From the NCBI GenBank assembly GCA_900321665.1, contig ONWY01000062.1:1-7128 (forward strand): a stretch of 7,128 bases of DNA. Direction: 5' to 3'. The DNA is from an uncultured Eubacteriales bacterium. Its GTDB lineage: Bacteria; Bacillota; Clostridia; Oscillospirales; Acutalibacteraceae. Position numbers and translations under genes: made by a program. Each line of letters starts with the position of its first letter. Position 1 is the first letter of the stretch. The notes below the pieces were generated by a model. It saw only the letters and a program-made list of their open reading frames with translations. It was not told the origin of the DNA and ran no database searches. Of the stretch, positions 1-4,991 are shown piece by piece.

Positions 1-113
1 CACTTGATTATATTAGTTTGGATTAAATCTTAAATTCGGCTTAAATATGCGCAAAACAGATATAATCTATCCAAAAAATAGAGCGAAGCGGAACGGGTGC
101 GGGTGCCCCGCCC

Positions 114-140
114 TTCACTATTCTCTATTCACTATTCTCT
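114..140. repeat. Tandem pair of a 13-bp pyrimidine-rich repeat
   Basis: TTCACTATTCTCT occurs at 114-126 and again, identical, at 128-140, separated by one base. Degenerate continuation (TTTTCTCT) follows to 147. One strand is almost purely pyrimidine apart from the A of each CACTA. No coding frame runs through it. Confidence 0.7.
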
Positions 141-150
141 TTTCTCTAAT

Positions 151-166
151 GCGGAGTTTACTCCGC
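151..166. repeat. Perfect 7-bp inverted repeat (hairpin)
   Basis: GCGGAGT and ACTCCGC face each other across a 2-base TT loop. CTAAT lies just left and ATTAG a few bases right, so a longer imperfect stem is possible. No T-run follows directly, so it is not a convincing intrinsic terminator. It lies 13 bp upstream of the proposed -35 box of the sugar transferase gene and may be part of the repeat block rather than an operator. Confidence 0.5.
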
Positions 167-178
167 TAAATTAGAATA

Positions 179-207
179 TTGCATTTTTTCATTTTTTAGT
201 ATATAAT
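179..207 (+). promoter_or_regulatory. Probable sigma-A promoter for the sugar transferase
   Basis: TTGCAT (179-184), a 17-bp spacer, then a perfect TATAAT (202-207). The -35 is weak (three of six bases match TTGACA) but the -10 and spacing are ideal. Transcription would begin near 214. The ribosome binding site AAGGA (225-229) is 9 bases ahead of the ATG at 239. Confidence 0.55.
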
Positions 208-238
208 TTATTTAACTTTAGTCTAAGGAAACTAACCT

Positions 239-802
239 ATGAAATTTATCAAGCGAACAGCAGATATTCTCATTAGCTTTTGTGCGCTGCTTTTGCTCTC
301 TCCCATATTTTTGGTTGTCAGCCTGATTTCCTTGATAAAGCAAGGGAAGCCGATACTGATCGGGCAGAGGCGATACGGTAAAAACGCGAAGGTTTTCAAG
401 GTGCTGAAATTCAGAACCATGCGCAATGATGCACCTACTGTTGCAAGCGCCGATATCAAAAAGCAATACATCACCAAGTGGGGCTCGGTGCTCAGGAAAA
501 CGAGCATTGATGAGCTGCCGCAGCTGATTAATGTGCTCAAAGGCGATATGAGCCTTGTCGGTCCGCGCCCGCTGATTGTCCAAGAAAAGGAAATCCACGA
601 GCTGCGCTTAAAAGAAGGCATTTATGCTGTCAGACCCGGCATTACCGGCCTTGCCCAAATCAACGGCAGAGACGAGTGCACCAACGAAGAAAAGACCTAT
701 TATGACAAAAAATACATTCAAAAAATGAGTGTGTTTTATGATATCAAGATACTCTTCGGCACCATTTTGCCGGTCATTATGCGCAAGGATATCAAAATGT
801 GA
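239..802 (+). CDS. Small monotopic phosphoglycosyl transferase (bacterial sugar transferase, 187 aa)
   Basis: This is a bacterial sugar transferase (Bac_transf family), which transfers a sugar phosphate from a UDP-sugar to undecaprenyl phosphate at the cytoplasmic membrane face. That reaction starts a surface polysaccharide or glycoconjugate. The 187 residues match the minimal PglC-like form, without the extra N-terminal helices of WbaP/WcaJ types. Seen in sequence: a hydrophobic re-entrant helix at about 8-31 with the Ser21-Pro22 break typical of the fold; KFRTM (57-61); the catalytic Asp91-Glu92 pair in DELPQ; VGPRP (107-111); and RPGITGLAQ (132-140). The start is supported by AAGGA 9 bases upstream. 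Its sugar substrate cannot be told. It has its own promoter and is followed at once by a terminator, so it is a monocistronic unit with no glycosyltransferase or flippase beside it in this window; an upstream cluster may lie off the left edge. Confidence 0.93.
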   Translation: MKFIKRTADILISFCALLLLSPIFLVVSLISLIKQGKPILIGQRRYGKNAKVFKVLKFRTMRNDAPTVASADIKKQYITKWGSVLRKTSIDELPQLINVLKGDMSLVGPRPLIVQEKEIHELRLKEGIYAVRPGITGLAQINGRDECTNEEKTYYDKKYIQKMSVFYDIKILFGTILPVIMRKDIKM

Positions 803-814
803 TTTTACGAAATA

Positions 815-850
815 AAAAAGCTGCTTCAACCGCGGTTGAAACAGCTTTTT
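815..850. terminator. Bidirectional intrinsic terminator
   Basis: AAAAAGCTG (815-823) pairs with CAGCTTTTT (842-850), and between them lies a perfect 16-bp palindrome, TTCAACCGCGGTTGAA (825-840), with one C/A mismatch joining the two. T-rich sequence follows on the plus strand and also on the minus strand. It sits 12 bp after the sugar transferase stop and 10 bp after the rubredoxin stop, so it can end both convergent units. Confidence 0.9.
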
Positions 851-860
851 CTTTGTTTTC

Positions 861-995
861 TTATGCTTCGGGAGCAAAGTCCTCTTTGCCGACACCGCAC
901 AGCGGGCAAACGAAATCATCGCCTAAATCTTCCCACTTTACGCCTTCTGCTTCCTCATCATAAACATAGCCGCAAACACTGCAAACATATTTCAT
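861..995 (-). CDS. Rubredoxin, short form (44 aa)
   Basis: This is a rubredoxin, a soluble one-iron electron carrier. The 44-residue protein has the two metal-binding pairs: Cys5-x-x-Cys8-Gly-Tyr, and Cys30-Pro-Leu-Cys33-Gly, the latter followed by VGKEDF. The aromatic core residues Tyr3, Tyr10, Tyr12, Trp21 and Phe28 are present. Classical rubredoxins have about 52 residues. Here the loop between Tyr12 and Trp21 is shorter by roughly seven or eight residues, as in the known short rubredoxin of Desulfovibrio desulfuricans. The start is fixed by AGGAGGA (1003-1009 on the minus strand), 7 bases from the ATG. It lies 21 bp after ilvE on the same strand with no terminator between, so it is probably cotranscribed with it. 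Its partner is unknown; a role in oxygen or peroxide defence, or as a general electron carrier, is typical of the family in anaerobes. Confidence 0.93.
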   Translation of the reverse strand: MKYVCSVCGYVYDEEAEGVKWEDLGDDFVCPLCGVGKEDFAPEA

Positions 996-1016
996 CTTCC
1001 TATCCTCCTGTTTTGT

Positions 1017-2081
1017 TTAATTGATTTTTTGAATCCAACCGAACTTGTCTTCCTTCTTGCCCCATTGGATACCGGTTAATTCATCATAGAGCCACTGTGT
1101 CAGCTCGCCGATTTTGCCTTCGTTGATGCTGTATTTCTTACCGTCATACGCAATCTCGCCAATCGGGGATACCACTGCCGCGGTACCGCAGCCCCAGGCT
1201 TCCTCAAGAGAACCGTCCTGCATGGCGGCAACGAGCTCGTCTACACTCAACCGTCTCTCCTCAACCGGGATACCGGCATCCTTCAAAATCTCAATGATGC
1301 TCTTTCTGGTGATACCGGGAAGAATGGAGCCGACCAATGCCGGGGTGACAACCGTGCCGTTAATTTTAAACATTACATTCATCGCGCCGACTTCTTCGAT
1401 ATACTTTCTCTCTACACCGTCAAGCCACAGCACTTGAGAGTAGCCCTGCTGCTCGGCTCTTTCGCCTGCGCGGGTGGAAGCGCCGTAGTTACCGCCGCAC
1501 TTTGCTTCGCCGGTGCCGCCGATCACGCAGCGCACATCCTCTTGCTCAATCATAATCTTCACCGGGTTGATGCCCTCTTTGTAGTAGGAGCCTACCGGAG
1601 AAGCGATGATGCACATGGTCGCTTGCTTGGAAGCGTGCACACCGAGCTTCGGGTCAATGCCGAACAAAAACGGTCTTAAATACAGGCTTGTGCCGAAGCC
1701 GGAGGGTACCCAATCCTGCTCCACCTCCACAAACTTAAGAAGTGCCTTGAGCATAAAGTCTTTATCAAACAGCGGCAGTGCCATTCTCACGGCGGAGTTA
1801 TACATCCTTTGGATATTTTGCTCCGGGCGGAACAACTGCACCTTTCCCTCAGCGGTTCTGTATGCCTTTAAGCCCTCAAAAATTTCGCCGCCGTAGTGCA
1901 GCACAAGTGCCGCGGGGTGGATACTGAAGTTCGCAAAGGGTACAATGCGCGCATCGTGCCACTCGCCGTCATAATAATCCATCAAAAACATATGGTCGGT
2001 AAAAATGGAACCGAAGGCAACGCCATCCAAATTTCCGAGCTTGCCGGGATTTTTTGTTTTCTCAATTCTGATTTCCATCAT
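1017..2081 (-). CDS. ilvE: Branched-chain amino acid aminotransferase (354 aa)
   Basis: This PLP enzyme interconverts leucine, isoleucine and valine with their 2-oxo acids, using glutamate/2-oxoglutarate. It acts in the cytosol at the last step of branched-chain amino acid synthesis or the first step of breakdown. It is a fold-type IV aminotransferase of the longer BCAT II form, and 354 residues is the usual length. Visible marks: HYGGEIFEGLKAY (62-74); LYLRPF (133-138); the PLP lysine Lys194 in AKCGGNYGAS; the class IV signature starting at Glu230 (EVGAMN) and ending LPGITR (254-259); and the PLP-phosphate-binding GCGTAA (297-302). Two adjacent ATGs (2081 and 2078) follow a G-rich site (GGGGG, 2091-2087 on the minus strand), 5 or 8 bases away; the second could be the true start. 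The predicted leader is only about 38 nt, so there is no room for a T-box. The rubredoxin gene follows in the same transcript. Confidence 0.96.
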   Translation of the reverse strand: MMEIRIEKTKNPGKLGNLDGVAFGSIFTDHMFLMDYYDGEWHDARIVPFANFSIHPAALVLHYGGEIFEGLKAYRTAEGKVQLFRPEQNIQRMYNSAVRMALPLFDKDFMLKALLKFVEVEQDWVPSGFGTSLYLRPFLFGIDPKLGVHASKQATMCIIASPVGSYYKEGINPVKIMIEQEDVRCVIGGTGEAKCGGNYGASTRAGERAEQQGYSQVLWLDGVERKYIEEVGAMNVMFKINGTVVTPALVGSILPGITRKSIIEILKDAGIPVEERRLSVDELVAAMQDGSLEEAWGCGTAAVVSPIGEIAYDGKKYSINEGKIGELTQWLYDELTGIQWGKKEDKFGWIQKIN

Positions 2082-2125
2082 AAAAGCCCCCTTTTATTGA
2101 AAATTTTATTTTTTTACTAAATTTT

Positions 2126-2154
2126 ATTATACCCCCCGCAAAATCATTTGTAAA
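2126..2154 (-). promoter_or_regulatory. Promoter for ilvE-rubredoxin
   Basis: On the minus strand, TTTACA (2154-2149), a 17-bp spacer and a perfect TATAAT (2131-2126). Transcription would start near 2119, giving a leader of about 38 nt before ilvE. It faces the galactosidase promoter, and the two -35 boxes are about 46 bp apart. Confidence 0.75.
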
Positions 2155-2200
2155 GAATTATTTGCGCATAGCCGCTCTCTCGCTCCCGTGCAAACAATGA

Positions 2201-2229
2201 TTGACTTGATTTGTTATATATGATATTAT
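2201..2229 (+). promoter_or_regulatory. Promoter for the alpha-galactosidase, with extended -10
   Basis: TTGACT (2201-2206), a 17-bp spacer and TATTAT (2224-2229) preceded by TGA (2221-2223), which supplies an extended -10 TG. Transcription would start near 2236, about 30 nt ahead of the ATG. I see no clear inverted repeat at the promoter that would mark a repressor site. Confidence 0.75.
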
Positions 2230-2265
2230 TTAACTAAATTAAACAATTATATACGGGGTGGCAAA

Positions 2266-3924
2266 ATGAAGTTTAACCTTTTTATCAAATACCGCACCGG
2301 CGGTACCGAAAAAATCGCCAAAAATTCCAACGAGGATTTTGAACTTACCCTTGTGGAGAAAAATGATAATAACCTGATTTTAAAAATGAATGCACACAAG
2401 CCTCTTGAGGTGCTGGAGTTTTATATGCGTCGCAAATATGATTTTGCACAAAATGCGCGCTTTTTGGCAAACGGCTTCCAATCCTGGTCCGATACCAAGG
2501 AGTTTACAAAAGAGGAGAAAATGCCGAACCTCGGCTTGATTGGCCACAGCCCCTTCGGGATGTTTTTCGGCATGAAATATGTAGGCGACTACACCTTTGT
2601 AAAGCCGGAAAGAAAAGCCGGCACCTTCCACTCCCATTCCTTTGCCTACGTGCGCACGGGGGAGGAATATGACTTTGTCGGCTCGCTCAATGACCGCACC
2701 GGTTACACGGTTATTTATGCCGATATGAACCGCGGTGAAATGCGCTACGGCAAGGATTTAGAGGGGAAAACCATTGAGGGCGAATACGAGCTTATTAACC
2801 TCTTTTTTGCCAAGGGCGGCTATGACGAAGTGTTTGACGCTTACTTTGCCGCACTGAATATTCAACCTTTAAGCGACAGCAAAATCAAGGGGTACACCTC
2901 TTGGTATAACTATTATAAAGACATCAGCGAGGATATCATTTTGCGCGATTTGGAATCCATCGCCGCTTTAGATAACTATAAGGATTATCTCAACACCTTC
3001 CAGGTGGATGACGGCTTCCAAACCGCTGTCGGCGATTGGTTCTCGATTGACAGCGAGAAATTCCCCCACGGCATGAAGCCGATTGCCGATGCCATCCACG
3101 ACAAGGGCTTAAAGGCAGGGCTTTGGTTGGCTCCCTTCGGCGCGCAAAGGGTTTCCAAGGTGGCAGCCGAGCACCCGGATTGGCTCGTAAAGGGCGCCGG
3201 CGGCAAGCCGATTATGGTCGGACACAATTGGGCAGGCTTCTATGCGCTTGATATTTACAATGAAGGCGCAAGGCAATATATTAAAGATGTTTTCCACGAG
3301 GTGTTGGATGTTTGGGGCTTTGACCTGGTTAAGCTCGATTTCCTCTATGCCGCCTCGGTGGTGCCTATGCACGGTAAAACGCGCGGTGAAATCGCCTATG
3401 ATTCCATCGAGCTGCTCAGAGAGTGCGTGGGCGATAAGCTGATTATCGGCTGCGGTGTGCAGCAAATGCCCTGCTTCGGCAAGGTAAACTATATGCGCGT
3501 CGGCGCCGATATGCACCTTGGCTGGGCGCACGATTTCAAGCGCAAGAGAATGCACCGCGAGGATGTTTCCACCCCCAATGCGCTGCACAATACCATTTAC
3601 AGAAGGGGGCTTTGCGGCAGAGCCTTCCTGTGCGACCCCGATGTGTTCCTTTTAAGAAGAACGAACATTCTCTATGCTCCGGAGCAGCAAAAGCTCTTGG
3701 GTAAATTTATCAAGCTGTTTGGCGATGTGCTGTTTATGAGCGATAATGTCGCGGATTATGACGCGCAACAGCTGGCGGCTTTTCACGATATTTTGGCAGA
3801 GGATGAGCACGCTGTCACCGCGATTGATGAGCAAGGCTCGGTGCTCACCATCGACTACACGGAAAACGGCGAAGCAAAGCAGATGAAATTTGATGTTTGG
3901 ACCGGCGAAATTTATAAATTTTAA
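2266..3924 (+). CDS. Alpha-galactosidase, GH36 family (552 aa)
   Basis: This glycoside hydrolase of clan GH-D removes terminal alpha-1,6-linked galactose from sugars such as melibiose and raffinose with retention. Layout: an N-terminal beta domain (about 1-200) containing NGFQSWS (69-75), whose tryptophan lines the active site in relatives; a TIM barrel (about 205-500); and a short C-terminal beta part. Barrel motifs: GYTSWYNYY (209-217), QVDDGFQ (246-252), GLWLAPF (285-291), the nucleophile Asp358 in VKLDFLY, GCG (395-397), and the acid/base Asp415 in MRVGAD. Length and motifs resemble the compact Thermotoga maritima GalA type rather than the 700-residue bacterial GH36 enzymes. There is no signal peptide, so it is cytosolic and would need imported sugar; no transporter or regulator gene adjoins it. 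GGGGTG (2255-2260) sets the start. A related alpha-N-acetylgalactosaminidase specificity cannot be excluded. Confidence 0.92.
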   Translation: MKFNLFIKYRTGGTEKIAKNSNEDFELTLVEKNDNNLILKMNAHKPLEVLEFYMRRKYDFAQNARFLANGFQSWSDTKEFTKEEKMPNLGLIGHSPFGMFFGMKYVGDYTFVKPERKAGTFHSHSFAYVRTGEEYDFVGSLNDRTGYTVIYADMNRGEMRYGKDLEGKTIEGEYELINLFFAKGGYDEVFDAYFAALNIQPLSDSKIKGYTSWYNYYKDISEDIILRDLESIAALDNYKDYLNTFQVDDGFQTAVGDWFSIDSEKFPHGMKPIADAIHDKGLKAGLWLAPFGAQRVSKVAAEHPDWLVKGAGGKPIMVGHNWAGFYALDIYNEGARQYIKDVFHEVLDVWGFDLVKLDFLYAASVVPMHGKTRGEIAYDSIELLRECVGDKLIIGCGVQQMPCFGKVNYMRVGADMHLGWAHDFKRKRMHREDVSTPNALHNTIYRRGLCGRAFLCDPDVFLLRRTNILYAPEQQKLLGKFIKLFGDVLFMSDNVADYDAQQLAAFHDILAEDEHAVTAIDEQGSVLTIDYTENGEAKQMKFDVWTGEIYKF

Positions 3925-3943
3925 CCGCACGGTGAATCATACG

Positions 3944-3978
3944 AAAAAATCCTTGGGTGCCATACCCAAGGATTTTTT
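3944..3978. terminator. Bidirectional intrinsic terminator
   Basis: A perfect 15-bp stem (3944-3958 with 3964-3978; G/C core TCCTTGGGT) closes a GCCAT loop, with six A on one side and six T on the other, so it works in both directions. It lies 19 bp after the galactosidase stop and 10 bp after the cupin stop and ends both convergent genes. Confidence 0.93.
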
Positions 3979-3988
3979 GCTTTTTTAC

Positions 3989-4336
3989 TTAATATAACAG
4001 CACGGTGGCGATAACCTCCACGGTTGCATCTGTTTTGTTTGCAATCGAGTGGGTTTGCCCGCCCGGGCAAACGGCGCTGTCGCCCTCGTTTAATTGCACC
4101 CATGTACCGTTATCATAATAGCTTGCAGTGCCCTTGATGATATAGAAAATCTCCTCTTCATCTATATGTGTATGCTCGCCGATGGAGCAACCCGGCTCCA
4201 AGACAATCTTTGCCAACAGTCGACACTTGCCGCCGATTTCCTCTTGCAACGCATAGTGCACAATTTTTACCGTGCCCTCGCCGCCTTTCATGTGCTCGTT
4301 ATAAACGACCTTTAACTCATCTTTTCTTTTTATCAT
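3989..4336 (-). CDS. Single-domain cupin protein (115 aa)
   Basis: This is a small conserved-barrel cupin. Both family motifs are intact. Motif 1 runs from Gly49 to Gly69, with His55, His57 and Glu62 as metal ligands. Motif 2 runs from Gly85 to Asn100 (GDSAVCPGGQTHSIAN), with His96 as the fourth ligand. A bound divalent metal (Mn, Fe, Zn or Ni) is therefore expected. The function is not assigned: stand-alone cupins of this size include sugar-binding, isomerase-like and dioxygenase-like proteins. The frame is open further upstream to 4501, but that stretch has no cupin character and contains the promoter, so I place the start at 4336. There AAAGGA (4349-4344 on the minus strand) precedes the ATG by about 7 bases. 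It is monocistronic and divergent from the next operon. Confidence 0.88.
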   Translation of the reverse strand: MIKRKDELKVVYNEHMKGGEGTVKIVHYALQEEIGGKCRLLAKIVLEPGCSIGEHTHIDEEEIFYIIKGTASYYDNGTWVQLNEGDSAVCPGGQTHSIANKTDATVEVIATVLLY

Positions 4337-4387
4337 TTCCTTTTCCTTTCCGCCTGCCTGACAGGGCTCTTCGACTCTATAAAAAAC

Positions 4388-4416
4388 AGTGTAGAGGAAA
4401 AGCGCTAAAAAGTCAA
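4388..4416 (-). promoter_or_regulatory. Promoter for the cupin gene
   Basis: On the minus strand, TTGACT (4416-4411), a 17-bp spacer and TACACT (4393-4388; four of six consensus bases). Transcription would start near 4381, about 45 nt before the chosen ATG at 4336. The site lies inside the upstream open frame, which argues against the longer cupin start. Confidence 0.55.
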
Positions 4417-4497
4417 ATATATTCGTGCCGATTATCATAAAATGAGAATTGTGCGCTGCATACCGCCGCTCAAAAAATGTTTTTCCCCTAAAAAAGG

Positions 4498-4519
4498 GCA
4501 AGCGGCAATCCGCTCTTGC
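4498..4519. repeat. Imperfect inverted repeat overlapping a -35 box
   Basis: GCAAGCGG (4498-4505) faces CCGCTCTTGC (4510-4519), pairing fully apart from a two-base CT bulge, with a four-base loop. Its right arm covers the first four bases of the -35 box at 4516-4521. A repressor site for the membrane operon is one reading; chance is another. Confidence 0.4.
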
Positions 4520-4544
4520 AAAATGAATAAAAAAGTATTATGAT
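4516..4544 (+). promoter_or_regulatory. Promoter for the membrane-protein/yhgE operon
   Basis: TTGCAA (4516-4521), a 17-bp spacer and TATGAT (4539-4544). Transcription would begin near 4551, leaving a leader of about 27 nt. AAGAGGTG (4564-4571) is the ribosome binding site, 6 bases before the ATG at 4578. Confidence 0.6.
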
Positions 4545-4577
4545 AGTAAGCCGATGTAAAACTAAGAGGTGAAACAT

Positions 4578-4991
4578 ATGAACTCTCAAACAGAGCAAAA
4601 AACACCACTCGAAGCCTTGAGCTCCGAGCAAAAGGTGCAAAAAAAATATCTGTTTTTAAAAGAAAAAATCATCTTGAACTATCAAAAGGGCTGCCGCATT
4701 TTAAAAATTGCAAAAATCACTGTGGCTGTTTTGTTTGTTCTTTTTTCCGTTTTCGCGGCAATTGTCAGCCACCGCTCGGGCACGCAGCTGCAGTGGTTGA
4801 CAGCATGGATTCTCATCATCTTTCTCAATATTGCCGTGTTTGTGCCTGCGGATTACGCAAAGTACCTGATTTCCTCAAAGGTCATTCCCTACTTGGAGGA
4901 TGAAAATGCGATTGAGTTTGGAGAATACGATATTTTCCGAGAAGAGGATGAAGAAGAGGAAGAAGAGGAAGAAGAGGAGGAAAAGGCATGA
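4578..4991 (+). CDS. Two-helix membrane protein with poly-glutamate tail (137 aa)
   Basis: I do not recognise this family. The order is: a charged, Lys/Glu-rich, probably helical N-terminal part (1-40); a first membrane helix (about 43-64, from KIAKITVAV); a short loop holding SHRSG; a second membrane helix (about 71-90) ending VPADY; an amphipathic stretch to about 110; and a very acidic tail, residues 122-135, with eleven glutamates in a row after Asp124. Lys36, Arg40 and Lys43 before the first helix and the acidic tail suggest both ends are cytoplasmic (positive-inside rule; inference). A GTG at 4569 is also in frame but lies inside the ribosome binding site AAGAGGTG, so the ATG at 4578 is the start. 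The stop overlaps the next start by 4 nt (ATGA), so it is translationally coupled to the yhgE gene and is probably a partner or accessory protein of it. Confidence 0.85.
   Translation: MNSQTEQKTPLEALSSEQKVQKKYLFLKEKIILNYQKGCRILKIAKITVAVLFVLFSVFAAIVSHRSGTQLQWLTAWILIIFLNIAVFVPADYAKYLISSKVIPYLEDENAIEFGEYDIFREEDEEEEEEEEEEEKA
4950..4976 (+). repeat. Three 9-bp GAAGAAGAG repeats encoding poly-Glu
   Basis: GAAGAAGAG is repeated exactly three times, followed by GAGGAA, within a pure-purine run from 4950 to 4986. In frame it gives glutamate only. Such repeats can change length by slippage in whole-codon steps of three residues, altering the tail without breaking the frame. Confidence 0.85.
4975..4980 (+). 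promoter_or_regulatory. Ribosome binding site of yhgE inside poly-Glu codons
   Basis: AGGAGG, formed by the GAG-GAG-GAA glutamate codons of the upstream gene, ends 7 bases before the yhgE ATG at 4988. It is a consensus Shine-Dalgarno and fixes that start. Similar but weaker AAGAGGA sites repeat upstream in the same tract. Confidence 0.85.

Larger units (their letters stand above)
1..238. other. Gene-free left end with short repeats and hairpins
   Basis: No convincing coding frame or RNA gene is seen here. Bases 1-75 are AT-rich and featureless. Bases 80-166 are a distinct block: a G/C-rich hairpin (GCGGG-TGC-CCCGC, 99-111), then a pyrimidine-rich tract with two copies of TTCACTATTCTCT (114-126 and 128-140, period 14), then a second hairpin, GCGGAGT-TT-ACTCCGC (151-166). 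The last 60 bases carry the promoter and ribosome binding site of the sugar transferase gene. The block resembles the dispersed intergenic repeats often seen in Clostridia; that is an inference from style, not from a match. Confidence 0.6.

Noticed and set aside
61..66. TATAAT at 61-66 as a second promoter
   Set aside because: No acceptable -35 box lies 16-18 bp upstream, and there is no gene close by that needs it.
2082..2160. T-box or leader-peptide control of ilvE
   Set aside because: The promoter -10 at 2126-2131 leaves only about 38 nt of leader, far too short for a T-box, and there is no terminator hairpin or run of Leu/Ile/Val codons.
2161..2195. TTTGC ... GCAAA inverted repeat between the ilvE and galactosidase promoters
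   Set aside because: The arms are only five or six bases and over 20 bases apart, which is expected by chance in AT-rich intergenic DNA.
3109..3588. 159-codon minus-strand frame opposite the galactosidase
   Set aside because: It is fully antisense to conserved barrel motifs including both catalytic aspartates, and its translation matches no family I know.
3989..4501. Longer cupin protein starting at 4501 (170 aa)
   Set aside because: The extra 55 residues have no cupin features, there is no good ribosome site at 4501, and a TTGACT-17-TACACT promoter lies inside the stretch. The ATG at 4336 has a purine-rich site at the right distance.
4569..4577. GTG start at 4569 for the two-helix membrane protein
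   Set aside because: The GTG is part of the AAGAGGTG ribosome binding site for the ATG at 4578, and no other site lies suitably upstream of it.
4337..4577. Small gene or RNA in the divergent gap before the yhgE operon
   Set aside because: Apart from two promoters, ribosome sites and one short inverted repeat I see no frame with a ribosome site and no RNA-like structure with a terminator.
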